This document shows positions 1-11,461 of a stretch of 64,000 nucleotides of DNA, in pieces. Location of the stretch: NCBI RefSeq assembly GCF_036373705.1, contig NC_089851.1:61130350-61194349 (forward strand), written 5' to 3'. Position 1 is the stretch's first letter; the number at the start of each line of letters is the position of its first letter. The DNA is from Amia ocellicauda (Eukaryota; Chordata; Actinopteri; Amiiformes; Amiidae). The position numbers were made by a program, and so were the translations under genes. Under the pieces are notes generated by a model. It was not told where the DNA came from and searched no databases. It saw only the letters and a list, made by a program, of their open reading frames with translations.

Positions 1-1
1 T

Positions 2-109
2 CTCCCGCACCTCAGCTCACTGCTGCGGGACACGGACCCGTTTGCACTGGTTTTCTGGACCCTAAAGTATCTGCTGCCAGTCTTGGCCGTAAGCGTCCGT
101 CTCGCCCAC
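2..109 (+). other. Possible terminal coding exon of an unrecognised upstream gene
   Basis: Frame 2 is open from the window edge to a TAA at 107-109. It translates to a 35-residue tail with an acidic/aromatic start (RDTDPFALVFW) and a leucine/valine-rich hydrophobic end (PVLAVSVRLAH). The stretch is more GC-rich than the AT-rich DNA that follows, as expected for a last exon running into a 3' UTR; AATAAA-like motifs occur near 500. I do not recognise the protein, and 35 codons can be open by chance. Confidence 0.2.
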
Positions 110-879
110 TAAGGAAATAGCTTGACTGTATAGACTGTGAAGAGAAACACATAAATACACATCAGCTACATTATGAAGTGCCGTGTGGCATCACGAATAA
201 ATTACAGTTGTATTACCAACATGGAGTGAAGTCCACATACAGAAACAATTATTGCTTACAGTTAATATCCGAGTGTAATATAAACTTACCGAACACGGAT
301 TTTACAGGACCGGTGCAGTGCCGTGACAAGTTAAACAAAATGAAGGATTTTATTAATATTTTATGAACAACCTGATGGTGTCTCAGCCTGTCATTCTGTG
401 AAGGTTGTGCAGGTATTTGTACTACAGCTCCACAGAGACAATCAGTGTGAAGGGAACACGATTCAGTTAACGTGTGCCCATTTACAAGTTAAATGAATGA
501 ATAAATAAATACAGCAGAACTGGGTTTCCCTCTAAAAAACATTAAGGACTGGTTTAATAAATGCGTCCATAAGTCCATAAATGCCATGACTGAAATGTGC
601 ACACTTTAGTTAAAATATAACCTGCTATATTGTAGCTGGTGTTACTGTGTGTTTATTCTTGAAACGTGTGTAGCCTATGTTGTGTTGCACTGGGCGTCTG
701 CTAAGTAAATTAAACATAATACCGAAAAACAAGTGTCGTTTGCAGTTACAAATCTTTAGTAAGAGTAATAACAAGGGAGTCGTTAAGCTGTGTACTAGCG
801 CATATTGTGATGATGATTACAACAACAACAACAACAACAATAATAATAAATATCAAATCCTATGTTTTAGTGTTGTACA
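110..879. other. AT-rich non-coding DNA with a short trinucleotide run
   Basis: No convincing gene. There is a short AAC/AAT trinucleotide run at about 820-850. The small open frames here have no recognisable domain. Confidence 0.5.
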
Positions 880-2872
880 CACTCTTTGAAGAAATGGTTC
901 TATATAGATCCCCAAAAGGTTCTATGTGATGATACATATATGGCACCCTAAATGGATCTATATAGAACCATAAGGGGGCCATAAGGGGTTCTTTCTACTG
1001 AACCCAAATGGTTCTGAATGGAACCTTTTAGGGTGCCATTCCTGTATCATGTCATAGAACCATTGGTTACCATCTATATCCTTATGATCCCTTTGACATT
1101 TCTGGGGTAATAAGAAACGCTTTAATATACCTCATATTAAACCTTAGTGGAACTTATTTATAGAAGTGTTTATATAAGATATGCATACGTGTTGCATAGA
1201 TGTCCTGCACGGTCAACTTCAACTTCTTCAGCTCACTGTGACCCTGTATTGGATGAAGTGGTTATTGAAATGGATAGATAACCAGACTTATATAAACATT
1301 CAACATTGTTTTTATTTGTTAAATAGTGGGAAACATATATACATATAAAATATATTAAAATAAATACAAGTACATTTACTATTACATTTCATTACATAAA
1401 AAAATGCTTATAAAAATCTTCCTGTTCATATATACATAAACATTGCTTTTTTAATATTGTAAAAAGTTAACTACTAGCAAATAATGATTATATATATATA
1501 TAAAATAATACAAATGAGTAGATTTATTAAAACTATGCTTGAAACTATTTAATTACATACAAAAAACGTCATGTATCAAAAAATGTTCTTATATGTCAAT
1601 AAATATTTGGTATTTCATATTGTTAAAAAATGAACTACTAGCAAACAATGATTTAATATATAAATATACACACAAAAAAAATAAGATTGATAAAACAGTT
1701 GACATTTATATTTAATTACATACAACCAAAAACAAAAAGCTTTGAACAAAGAACAATTCTTTGTTCATATGTAACATATACATTTTGAATACATTTTGTG
1801 AATTGGATACCTGAAATAAATATTAATATAATCATTACTAAAATGGAATTATCAATGATGACGCGTAGTGCCATAATTTCATATTAAATAGGTGTGTAGA
1901 ATAAATAATGTTTGTTAAAGTAATGTAATAAGCCTCTGTATTGTTCTGATGTCATATACATTAATATATTGAAAATAATACTGGTAAACCTGCATTTTAA
2001 TATCACCATCCCTCTCCAATAGAGAATAATAAATATAGGTTACTTATACATTGGTGTATCTTACCATGTGCTTTGCAATGTCATCAAAAAGCACTTGAAT
2101 TAATGTTGCACACAAGTGAGACTTCTTTCCTTTTAAATTATTGATCCTTCCTCTGTAAAGCGTCAAGTACTTCTGGTGGGAATTCTGGTGGGAATACAAA
2201 CATTTCGAGAGCGAATAAAACGATTCTTAAAAATAGTCGTCACAAAACTATAACTGAATAGTTTTCGATACCTGCCCAGGATCAACACGATCAGCCAGTT
2301 TCTAAGAAAAATCTAATTCTAGTAACATCACGTACCGTTTTAATGCTAGAAAATAGACTGTATCCATTTTCTGAATAATGTTTGGTTACATAATTACGCC
2401 TGTAAAATAAATCTCACCAACATCTTGTAACTTAGTATTAACTTAAAGTCAGTCCGCATATGATCACTTTTCATTTAATACGTTATCCATAGATAGATAA
2501 ACAAGATATTGACGTAATGTGTATTGAAAGGGAGTTTACATAGTCGATATTCTAGCTAATTAAGTAACTTAATTTAACCATGTTAATACAAATTATAATT
2601 AAAAAAAACTGAAATATAACGCTATTCATACTTACCTAATTTCTAATAATTACCTAATTAGAAACTTCACTCACCGGCAGCTTCGCGCAAATTCTGTTGA
2701 CAGCTCTCGTCCATCCGCAGCGAAACCCATCTGGACCAATGAGAGCAGGGCAGCTGCGGCAGTCTGCGCACGGGTCTATATAGCGCCTCTCACAGCCAGT
2801 GGTTCTATAAATATGGGCAAAGCAGCCTTCTGTGCCATATACAACCCCGAAGAACCATTTTTTCTAAGAGTG
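880..2872. mobile_element. About 2-kb non-autonomous DNA transposon with terminal inverted repeats
   Basis: The left end reads CACTCTTTGAAGAAATGG and the reverse complement of the right end reads CACTCTTAGAAAAAATGG, with 20 of 22 bases matching over the full TIR. Just inside the left end is a second inverted pair (919-952 against 1028-1061), sharing the TTCTATATAGAACC-type motif common in fish repeats. The interior is very AT-rich and has no transposase frame, so it depends on proteins made elsewhere. I could not fix a target-site duplication, and the superfamily is undetermined. The two ends might also belong to separate copies of one short repeat. Confidence 0.5.
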
Positions 2873-3695
2873 AGTATGGAAGTTTTCTTACGGTAAGTCT
2901 GAATAAAATGTCAATACACGTTAGCGCTTCCTAATATTTCTTAACAGAAACGTATTTATTACGCTGTCTCCAATCATGTCAAGCAGAAAGAATAAAATAG
3001 ACACAAAAATCATTTCCACGTCAGGCTATAGTATGAGGGCCCGTTTAGGAAATAATTCAAACTTTTTGTGCACACTCGTATGAATTGAATACAGTAGGAA
3101 ACGCTCTCACTCATCCATATGAAATGCACGCACATGGGACTTGTATTTTATATGAACTGTATCTTTTTCCTATGCACTTTTGTAATTTTGAACTTGTAAT
3201 TGTATTGTTTTTATCTGTAATTTTATACTGTATTGAACTTTTAAAATGTTCTTATATTATGTAAGTCGCCATGGTAGAGTTGCCACCTTTTGATTTGTGA
3301 ATATCAGGACACTAGGACAAAAAAAAAAAAAAAAAAACATTCGGGGTTAGGGTGGCGGATCAAACCATATTTGCAAATATACTATGTTAACAGTTGTAGG
3401 ACTCCCTGTTGCCTCTCTTGCCTATATTTGACCTGACGCAGACGCACTCCCTGACCCTGACGCAGTTGCACTCACTCTGAACTCCTTTGTCTGCTGCTGT
3501 CCTTTTCAACTTTAAATACAGATATTTTACCTTAATGTGTAAACATATACTGTCTAATTATAATCTATTATAAAATCTAATCATATGTAAAAAGGTGTAC
3601 TCCCTTTAGGAATGAAAACATGATTAGATGTATTATAATAGATTATAAACAACTTTTTAACTTAATGAATTTGGGCAACCCAACACTGAAATTTC
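2873..3695. other. Non-coding gap with poly-A tract and an AT-rich inverted repeat
   Basis: No gene seen. There is a poly-A run at about 3320-3338. An AT-rich inverted repeat has arms 3558-3583 and 3621-3648 (one arm contains TGATTAGATG). It lies just beyond the 3' end of the minus-strand hAT fragment and could be a trace of that element's terminal structure, which is not shown. Confidence 0.4.
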
Positions 3696-4529
3696 TCACC
3701 TCTTTTTCCATGTATATTTCTCATCCCTTTTTGCTGCCTGCAGAAGTCCCTGCTGTCCCTCAATGAATGCTTTAAACTCCAAGCATGATAATTGAAAGTT
3801 TAATCTAACTTGAAGTTCTGCTTTGACCAACCCCACTGACATCCTGTACCTTTTGTCTGACCAGACATCCTCCATATGGCTAAATACACACTCAGCATAG
3901 GCGTTACTGACTGGGACAGACAAAACAAAGGATACCACTTTGAGCAATTCAGTTGCTGCTTTCTCCTTCTTGAACAAAAATGCCCATTTCTTGTCTGGTG
4001 CTAGTTCTTCTGGGATGCTTTCAAATACATCATTCAGTACAGTGTAGTCGTGATACAGTTTGTCTTCGTCAATGCCCAGAGCTAATTTGGCGACCAATCG
4101 CTCGAGTGTATCCCATCCCATGGGACCACTCAGTCGCAGACAGCTAGCGTTAGACATAACTGGCTCATCAAAATCAAAGTTAGCCTCTAGGTATAGAACA
4201 GCCTTTTCAAAGAAGCTGTCGGCCAGTGTTGCGAACTCCGTTTGTTCTACTGCACTTAAGTTTTCGGAATGCTTGCTTCGTTTACTGCCATAAAATCTGT
4301 CTGCACGACGTGAGATTAATTGGCTGTGCAATCGGCTAATTACTCCGTGAACATCCAGTAGAATAGCCCTTTCATTTTCCAACTTCCGAATTGCGTTGTC
4401 AAATCCCTGCATGATGTTGTGCATAAGCAACAGGAAACATTCAGACACTGTCGCATCATCCTCATCACTGCTGTCGGCAGCATCAGCACCACTTCTGCAC
4501 ATAACCTTACCATGTTTGTGTGATGTCAT
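3696..4529 (-). mobile_element. hAT-type transposase C-terminal fragment (277-codon open frame)
   Basis: The frame starts with ATG at 4529 and stays open for 277 codons. The C-terminal third carries the hAT dimerisation pattern: a hydrophobic VLSVPVSNAYAECVFS segment, then W-x-D-x-R-x-R-M-S and a leucine-rich tail ending LQVRLNF. This is the region shared by hAT transposases and the domesticated ZBED/KIAA1586-like host proteins. The N-terminal BED zinc finger and first catalytic aspartates are not in this frame, so it is either the end of a transposase or one exon of a derived gene. Flanks are AT-rich with no clear TIR. A transposon remnant is more likely than a host gene, though the uninterrupted frame leaves recent activity or domestication open. 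Confidence 0.6.
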
Positions 4530-5448
4530 ACAACCACCTCTCGGTGAAGTCGCGGCTGTTCAGTTCCACACGAGTTTACTAGTTGGAATTCCGACATTCA
4601 GTGGCATTCCAGTGCACTTTTCCTAGTAGCAATTTGGAAAATCCGACTTTCCGAGTTGTCTGGACCCCAGCATAAGTAATTCTGCACAGAATCTGCAAAA
4701 TCCCACCAATCCCATTGACTAAAGTCTGCATGACGTGAACGCAGCCCATGTAAACCCTCTGATCTAGTGATGCATTCTGTGCATGGTAGTTTTCTGTAGG
4801 AAGTCTGCTTACAAGGATGGAGCCGGAGGTTTGTGTCACGTTCCCACAGATTGCTGTGCCGGTTGCGATTTGCTACACTGTCTGACGTCATATGCAGCAG
4901 CTTGAAGAACGCCTTTCTTCACAAACCCTGCAGAAATCAATTACGGTTACAACTTTATTGTGCATCATAGATTTACATTATATTTGTTAAAATAATTAAT
5001 GTCATCATTGAATAAAGCATCGACAATGCTGAAGTGTCCATCTAGAATTCTATATCTATGGTGTTGACAATGCTTTTCACGGCTTCATTGTGTGGTGATA
5101 AGTTGTCATTCACCTCTGCTAACAAGGGGGCAGCAGTAGTTTCAATTCAGCTTAAGATGTCCCTCTTAATTTGTGTATCTTCTCTTTTGTGTCTCATCCA
5201 TAGCTAGCCTCACACAGCATATTTTCTGAGATGCTCTTTGCTGCTACGATTCCAAAAAAGCCCTTGATTAAATCCCACAGTTACTCATAGAAGTTGTATT
5301 CTTTTCAGCTCTTTAATCTCACCCCTTTTTATCCATGGTCACATGCTCTTGAGTGGTGTGCTGATTCACAGAAAGTGGACACAGTTGGCTGATGGGTCTC
5401 TGGTGCCAATCGTATAACAAAAGGTTGGTTAAAAAGGTTAAAATCACA
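4530..5448. other. Repeat-like intergenic DNA, no gene recognised
   Basis: Short overlapping open frames on both strands around 4580-4890 have no recognisable domain. A stretch near 4580-4670 with repeated TTCCGAC/GGAAAA motifs looks like a decayed MITE end. Confidence 0.35.
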
Positions 5449-5590
5449 GTATTTACTTTTGGTACTTGAGTAAACTTGAAAGTAGATACTTTTTTTACTT
5501 TGACCCAAGTATTGTTTGAATGCGAGACTTTTGAATGGAGTATTTTTACTTTTATTCAAGTGTAACTTCTGACTACTTTTTACACCACTG
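5449..5590 (-). repeat. hAT-like MITE fragment with TACTTGAGTAAA motifs
   Basis: On the minus strand the segment begins CAGTGGTGTAAAAAGTAG and continues with repeated ACTT/AAGT blocks. This is a common fish hAT-type MITE pattern with a CAGTG terminus. Only one terminus is clear. No coding content. Confidence 0.45.
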
Positions 5591-6137
5591 CTTGTAGACC
5601 AGGTTAGTGGAAGTGACAGTTAGTACTCTCATCATGCTAAGAAACCTAAATTCCTGACATAGTCATGGCTGTTTCTGTTTGCAGAGTACAGATAAAGTGA
5701 TACCGACAGCGTTTGTTTGCAGTGAAGTGTGCCGGCTGAGCGAACCTCACTGACTTAGAGTTAGTCAGGGGTTCAACTCAAAAAATACTTGTTCATCAAG
5801 TCTTGTTATCTGTTCTGTCTTGCTGTACCTGTACCTGTATACTGTGCTCTATATTCTGGACCCTGTAAATAATCACATTTAACCTGAATTGTCTTAGTTC
5901 CAGTCACTTGGTTCCATTTTCTTGCATAATTGGCGAGCCAGTGGCAGACAAAAAGAGTGGACATTTGGAAACGGGGATCCCGAAGTTGCTGTACAAGAAA
6001 ACGCAATCTACATTCTCTGAAGTTGCAGTACATCAAAAAGGACACTTTGTTTCAGCACTACACTTATTTTTGATGAACCAGGGAAACATGAAGAATCTCT
6101 GTAAGTATAAGTTTCAATTGTTTGCACCTTAAACACT
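5591..6137. other. Non-coding gap
   Basis: Nothing supportable as a gene or an identified repeat. The short frames at 5806-6132 overlap on opposite strands and have no known motif. Confidence 0.4.
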
Positions 6138-6592
6138 GTAGAGAAAAAAATACGGGAAACACCTGTGGAAGGAAAGTTAGAAATTCTCTCTCATACCTGT
6201 TTTTCTCTCTTCTATACTTAAGATAGATAAGGTCAAGCTAGAAGGTCAGGACAGAAGGTAGTTTGATTTCTGTTTGTTATTTACGATGAGAATCTTGGAG
6301 ACAATGTCAAACAGTATGATTTAAGTGTCTGCTCCCTAATCCATGTGTTGATCTATGAACTCTGTCCTATAATGATATATATTCTGCTTAGCTAACTCTC
6401 TAAGATAATATAGTAATGACTTTCTGATTGTAACCAGATCTTTAATTTTGTGTATAAAAGCCTCTGACTTTGAAAATGAAGGCAGAGCGACTTTGGGATC
6501 TTCTTGATTCACTGTTCCACTCCACGCTGCGTGTATTAAAGGCATTGCAACTAACACTCCAACCTGATTGAAGATGATTGTTCTTCCACACA
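6138..6592 (+). repeat. Possible solo LTR
   Basis: The segment starts TGTAGAG and ends TTCCACA. It has a TATAAAAG box at about 6460, an ATTAAA signal at about 6535, and a short downstream T/C-rich stretch, in LTR order (U3, R, U5). No adjacent gag, pol or env frame is visible, so if genuine it would be a solo LTR. Flanking duplications are ambiguous (ACAC-type on both sides), so this is a weak call. Confidence 0.3.
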
Positions 6593-7257
6593 CCCAAACT
6601 AAGCATCAACTGCACTAAGGTTTCTCCCGCAGCACTAAGGGATCAATCGGGTGCTGAAAAAAAAAAAAAACTGTTTGTGTACGTGTTTGTGTATTTATAT
6701 TCAGCACTGAAAAAACAAAACTATTTGGTTGCAATTGTGATGCGTCTGAGAAGACAGGGAGTAAATAATATAGAAAGAAGTGGGGAGTGTATTCAAGACT
6801 AAAGGCATGACAATAATACATCTTATCAAGATTAAATGGGATGTGCATTTGTAGGGGAACTGGGCTTGTTAAAAAGTACCAGCAGGGTATCCAACATTTT
6901 ATCCTGCGTCCTTGAGATAAACCACCATGCAGGTAGGTTGTATAATTGGTGTGATATTCTCAGAACCTGCAAGGATGGAGTGGGGCATAAATTATGGAGC
7001 AAGGCACTCCAAAGAAGGATCCTATAGATCAGCATGTAAGGACAGGAATGAGAAGTGTAAAAACAAGAGGTCAGACATGCTAATGTCTTGCATGCCTTGC
7101 TGCAGTTACAGAGTTATAATTCTTCAGAAAGGGAGTGAAGAAAGCACAAAGACGTAATAGAAACTTTGATGAAAAAATAATGTATAGATGGAGAGTGAAA
7201 TTGCAGCAGGAAGGGCTGAAATTTGAGAGCACAGATCATTATGTTACAACAAGATCT
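6593..7257. other. Non-coding gap before a Tc1 relic
   Basis: Contains a poly-A run at about 6658-6670 and otherwise unremarkable sequence. No gene recognised. Confidence 0.35.
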
Positions 7258-7690
7258 GGAGGCAACTTCAAAAAAAGACTGCAGAGACCAGTCAGGCTGC
7301 CCATGCTGACCCCTGTCTGCTGCCGAAAGCGCCTACAATGGGCATGTGAGCATCAGAACTGGACCATGGAGCAATGGAAGAAGGTGGCCTGGTCTGATGA
7401 ATCACAAGTTCAAGGTGTTGACTTGGCCTCCAAATTCCCCAGATCTCAATCCAATCGAGCATCTGTGGGATGTGCTGGACAAACAAGTCCGATCCGATCC
7501 ATGGAGGCCCCACCTCGCAACTTACAGGACTTAAAGGATCTGCTGCTAACGTCTTGGTGCCAGATACCACAGCACACCTTCAGAGGTCTAGTGGAGTCCA
7601 TGCCTCGACGGGTCAGGGTTGTTTTGGCGGCAAAAGGGGGACCTACACAATATTAGGCAGGTGGTCATAATCTTATGGCTTATCGGTGTA
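7258..7690 (+). mobile_element. Internally deleted Tc1/mariner copy (3' half)
   Basis: Translation gives Tc1 transposase fragments: a linker with CEHQNWTMEQWKKVAWSDES (first catalytic Asp), then directly a segment that in the proper frame reads [16 protein letters not shown] (catalytic Glu region). About 300 bp of the catalytic core, including the second Asp, is missing between them near 7405. The 3' end ends in the family's terminal motif (GGCTTATCGGTGTA). The 5' TIR is absent. Not functional. The copy at 57303-58064 has the same junction. Confidence 0.8.
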
Positions 7691-8086
7691 CATAAACAAG
7701 AAAAATATGAATAAAACAAACTTTACACAATAAATTATATAAATCGGTATCCACATATGTTAGCAGACATTTGAAATGGCTCTGTTTCTAGCATTACAGC
7801 TGTGCACATTAATGCAGTAAACGCGCTTCCCTTTCAAATCGAAAGACAGCCATTACCGAATGGTTCCGACCTGCAAATCAGTGAAAACATGTAGCAAAGC
7901 TGCCCAATAAGGGCCGTGCTGGCAGGAGAAAGACCCGCCCCTGGCATCTGTGAAAAGTCTCCTCCTGACTGCAGCTGCCTGCCATTTCTTCTTTCACCTT
8001 GCCAGTGATACAGCTTAGTTTCATTTTCGCTTTGCGTGTGAAGAAGTGTGCTCACCTGCTCTTTGGAGGGAGTTTGGATTGCTTGG

Positions 8087-8136
<50 letters not shown>

Positions 8137-8139
8137 GTA
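7691..8139. repeat. Non-coding gap ending in an (ATT)n microsatellite
   Basis: Unremarkable sequence up to about 8090, then an ATT trinucleotide array at about 8092-8135 directly before the 3' side of the minus-strand L1 remnant. Confidence 0.6.
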
Positions 8140-9920
8140 TGAATTAAGTAAGTATGAAGTTTAAGATGTGGCTGTTTACCATTCCACAAAAATGTGGAGA
8201 TAACAGATTGTACTTTAGTGCAATATTTAGTAGGGGATGGAAGTGTAGGCATTGAACTGATAAAGTTGACATGTAGCAATACGTTCATTTTTGTTGTAGA
8301 AATATGGGCTTGTATTGTATTGGGAAGTTGCATCCATCTATCTAAATTCTACTAAGTATTTCATTATTGTTAGATACTACAGTCATGTGTAAGGTGGGTA
8401 CATTTCCACACCAAGATATGTCAAATGCCTAACCACCAGTTAGTGAATAATGCCTATTATTCCTGAATTTAAGGGTAATAAAGCTGATTTAGACCAGTTA
8501 TTCTTGTAACCTGAAAGTGCACTAAAATTGACAAAAAAGTATCCGAGGTAGTGATTGGGGAATATTCTCAAACAATAATAGTACATCATCTGCTTAAAGT
8601 GAAATGTGGTATTGTGTGTTTGTGATGCTAATAGGAACAAGATGCAGATTGCCGAATTGCCTGTGCAAGGTGCTCCAGTGATATGGCAAAGAGGAGTGGA
8701 GAGAGTGGGCATCCCTGCTGAGTTCCTATAGAGATTAAATACTGTGGAAAAAATTTGGTACCTGAGAGTACCATCGCTGAGGGGTTTGCATATAACATTT
8801 TAATCATGTTGATGAAGTCAGTGCCCAACCCCATATGTTCTAATACAGACCAGAGATAATCCCACTCTACCCGATCAAAAGCCATCTCAGCATCCAAAGC
8901 AGAACTGTGCATTAAGTTTTGTTGTCCATGGTGACATGGATAACATGCAGTAGACAGCGGATGTTATCTGTTGCCAGTCTGGTTCTAATAAATCCTGTTT
9001 GATCACGATTAATCAATTTGGTCATGTGAACCTTGAGTCTATGTGCAAGCACCTTGGCATACAGTTTAACATCAGAATTTATCAAAGACAGGGGGTGATA
9101 ACTGGTACATGAAGGTAATGAAACCTTTTACTCCATCCCATAAAAGGTGATGATCCCTGAATGAACTGCAATTAAAGGCAAGAAACTCATCACATTTTGC
9201 TTGAAATTAAGTATGAAACAATTCATTCTGCAGTAAAGTGCAATTAAAGTGCCATCTGGTTGCCTTGGTTGGAAAATCAGGAAGTAATAGGCAAGAGAAC
9301 ATCACGCTGTGATCTGATAAAATAATTGGTAAAATATCAACAACGTGCAGTTGAGAAATGAGAGATTTTGAGGTCAGAATAAAGTCAATCCTAGAGAAGG
9401 ATTTATGTCTAGAAGAAAAAGTAAAGTCCTTAGCAGATAGATTGAGTATTCGCCAAGCATCAACTAAACGGAGGTCAAGTGTAAATCTCCTTAGGGCTGC
9501 AGATGCAGCCTTTTGGGATCTGCCTTGCTGCAGTGATGATCTGTCTATAGCTGGATTAAAAACTGAATTAATATCAGTGCCTATAATTAAACTATATTCA
9601 GAGAGGAGATCTGATAACAATTTGGTCAATGAGCTGAAGAAATCAGTGTCAAATATCATAGGGGCATAAACCGAAACAAATGCATTTTTTTTTACCCACA
9701 CTAGTTTTGAAAAATGCTCTTCTGCCATCTTCATCACCATCCATGCCTAAAACTGTAAACTGCGAATTGCAGCGCAATAAAACCAATGACCCATGCTTCT
9801 TGTGAAGTGAAGAAAAAGCAGCTACGTATTAATGTTGGTTAGCAAATCTATTAATATCTTGCTGATGAGACTTGTATCATGGCAACAACTATTTTTTTCC
9901 TTTATGAAAATTCAAGACAA
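8140..9920 (-). mobile_element. Decayed L1-type non-LTR retrotransposon
   Basis: Reading 5' to 3' on the minus strand gives three L1 regions in the right order. An endonuclease segment (9740-9207 and slightly upstream) contains SVYAPMIFDTDFF, LIIGTDINSV and RIDFILTSKSL. A reverse-transcriptase segment (8912-8628) contains [18 protein letters not shown] and [21 protein letters not shown] post-RT segment (8333-8133) contains VISTFLWNGKQPHLKL. Stops and frame changes separate them, and the RT lacks a visible catalytic FADD box. This is a dead copy. The pattern fits L1/Tx1 rather than CR1/L2. Confidence 0.85.
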
Positions 9921-10068
9921 CTAATATGCTTGTTGGGAATATTTAAGCCTTGCACATTCCAGGACAATATTTTAATATTACTGACTTTATTAGTTATGGG
10001 TATCAGAGAAGACATTTGCAAAATAATGTGTGGTCCATGCAAGGAAACTTAAAGAATGGAAGCATGAC

Positions 10069-10292
10069 CAGTGGCGGTTCTAGACCATTTTAGCTGGGGG
10101 GCCATGGCCGGGGCAAGTGTTTTGGGGGGGCCATCATCATCACCGCGGTTAGCCGAATTAACGGGGGGTGCTGACGGTGTTTTGTCCGCGGTGATAGCGG
10201 GTGGGGGGCTGGCGGTGTTTTGTCCGCGGTGCTGGTGAGGGAGGCAGCGGGGGGGCAACCACTACCCTTGCCCCCCTGTAGATCCGCCCATG
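10069..10292. mobile_element. hAT-type MITE with 8-bp target-site duplication
   Basis: The ends form inverted repeats: CAGTGGCGGTTCTAGACC at the left, and CATGGGCGGATCTACAGG as the reverse complement of the right. The flanks are AGCATGAC (10061-10068) and AGCACGAC (10293-10300), an 8-bp duplication with one mismatch, as expected for hAT insertion. The G-rich interior includes two imperfect copies of a unit containing GGTGTTTTGTCCGCGGTG. No coding capacity. Confidence 0.75.
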
Positions 10293-10589
10293 AGCACGAC
10301 ATTCTGACCCTATAAAAAGACCAACGATAAATACTGAAGACTCTGTATAGGAAAATTGAAGAAAGCGTTTTGTGATAATTATATAATGTTTTATATTAAC
10401 ACTAGCATTAGAAGTAGTTTGTATACAGACTGAGCAGATTAGCTTTAGCAGGCTAAGCAAAAGGTCAACAAGGTTGATTTGTTAGAAACTCCTGTCAGTA
10501 ATAAAAGATCACACAGTGCCGAAATAGCCTACTGCTGTCTGCTGAAAATTTGTTTATGACTTAATCGTTTCTCCAGATTGTTTTGTTTT

Positions 10590-10705
10590 GACTTCTCCAC
10601 TTATTTCCGAGACGGTTCTACAAATACCATTGTGTGGTTATGGTAACAAAGAACAAAAACACTACTGGGGTCTGTAGAACCGTCTCAGAAATAAGTGGAG
10701 AAGTC
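10590..10705. repeat. 33-bp near-perfect inverted repeat
   Basis: Arms 10590-10622 and 10673-10705 are complementary with one mismatch in 33 and enclose a 50-bp loop. The left arm begins GACTTCTCCACTTATTTC. It could be a very short MITE or the ends of a foldback element; nothing coding lies inside. Confidence 0.7.
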
Positions 10706-11132
10706 GTGGAGATAAAGCAAATAGAACTTTAATCAAGCCGGCTCGGAAGCCCCACGTCAGGAAATTCCTTCAGTGAGGACTTAATGTTTACAAACATGAG
10801 TGCAGCTTTATAGGAAAGTGACGTGAAATCTTATGGTCGTTCATCCAATCAGAAGATACAGGTCCAGGTCCGTTTATGATCTGTCCTCCCGTGAAGAGGT
10901 GATGGATCCAAAAAACAGATGTCTGTCTTTGATGTGCACTAGGAAGATGCGATCCCACGGTCGTCATTTACCAACTGTCAATCGCTCATCGCTCGGATTG
11001 ACGTTAGAATAATGTCATTGTTACAATGTCAGAATCTGATGTCATTCCAACTTTCACCTACAACCAGTATAGGTTGAGCAAAATCTGACTTCTGTATAGC
11101 ATTATTATGTCAATCATATCAATGTCTGACTT
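10706..11132. other. Non-coding gap
   Basis: No gene or known repeat recognised, apart from continuity with the inverted repeat at its left edge. Confidence 0.35.
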
Positions 11133-11461
11133 CCATCCATCCATCTTCAAAACCACTTATCCATGTGGGTTACAGGGGACGCCAGAGCCAATCCCAGCAA
11201 ACATAGGGCGCAAGGCAGGAACACACCCATGATGGGAGGCCAGTCCATCACTGGGCACACACACAGGGCAATTCAGCATGGCCAATTAACCTAACCTGCA
11301 TGTCTTTGGACAGTGGGAGGAAACCAGAGCACCTGGAGGAAACCCATGTGGACATGAGGAGAACATGCAAACTCCACACAGACAGATACCCTGAGCTGAG
11401 ACTTGAATGCAGGACCTCTGGAGCTGTGAGGGAGCAGTACTAATCACTGCACCACCATGCC
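11133..11461 (-). mobile_element. tRNA-headed SINE (V-SINE type), full length or nearly so
   Basis: On the minus strand it begins with a tRNA-like head (A-box-like GGTGGTGCAGTGATTAG, B-box-like sequence near 11405). The conserved body follows, including TTTGCATGTTCTCCTCATG and CCAAAGACATGCAGGTTAGG, and it ends in a (GGAT)n-type tail at 11133-11146. This organisation matches the widespread fish V-SINE/HE1-type repeat. It is transcribed by Pol III and mobilised by a partner LINE in intact relatives; this copy is mutated. Confidence 0.65.

Noticed and set aside
10158..10460. Overlapping proline-rich minus-strand frames around 10049-10460
   Set aside because: They fall on the GC-rich hAT MITE and its internal duplication.
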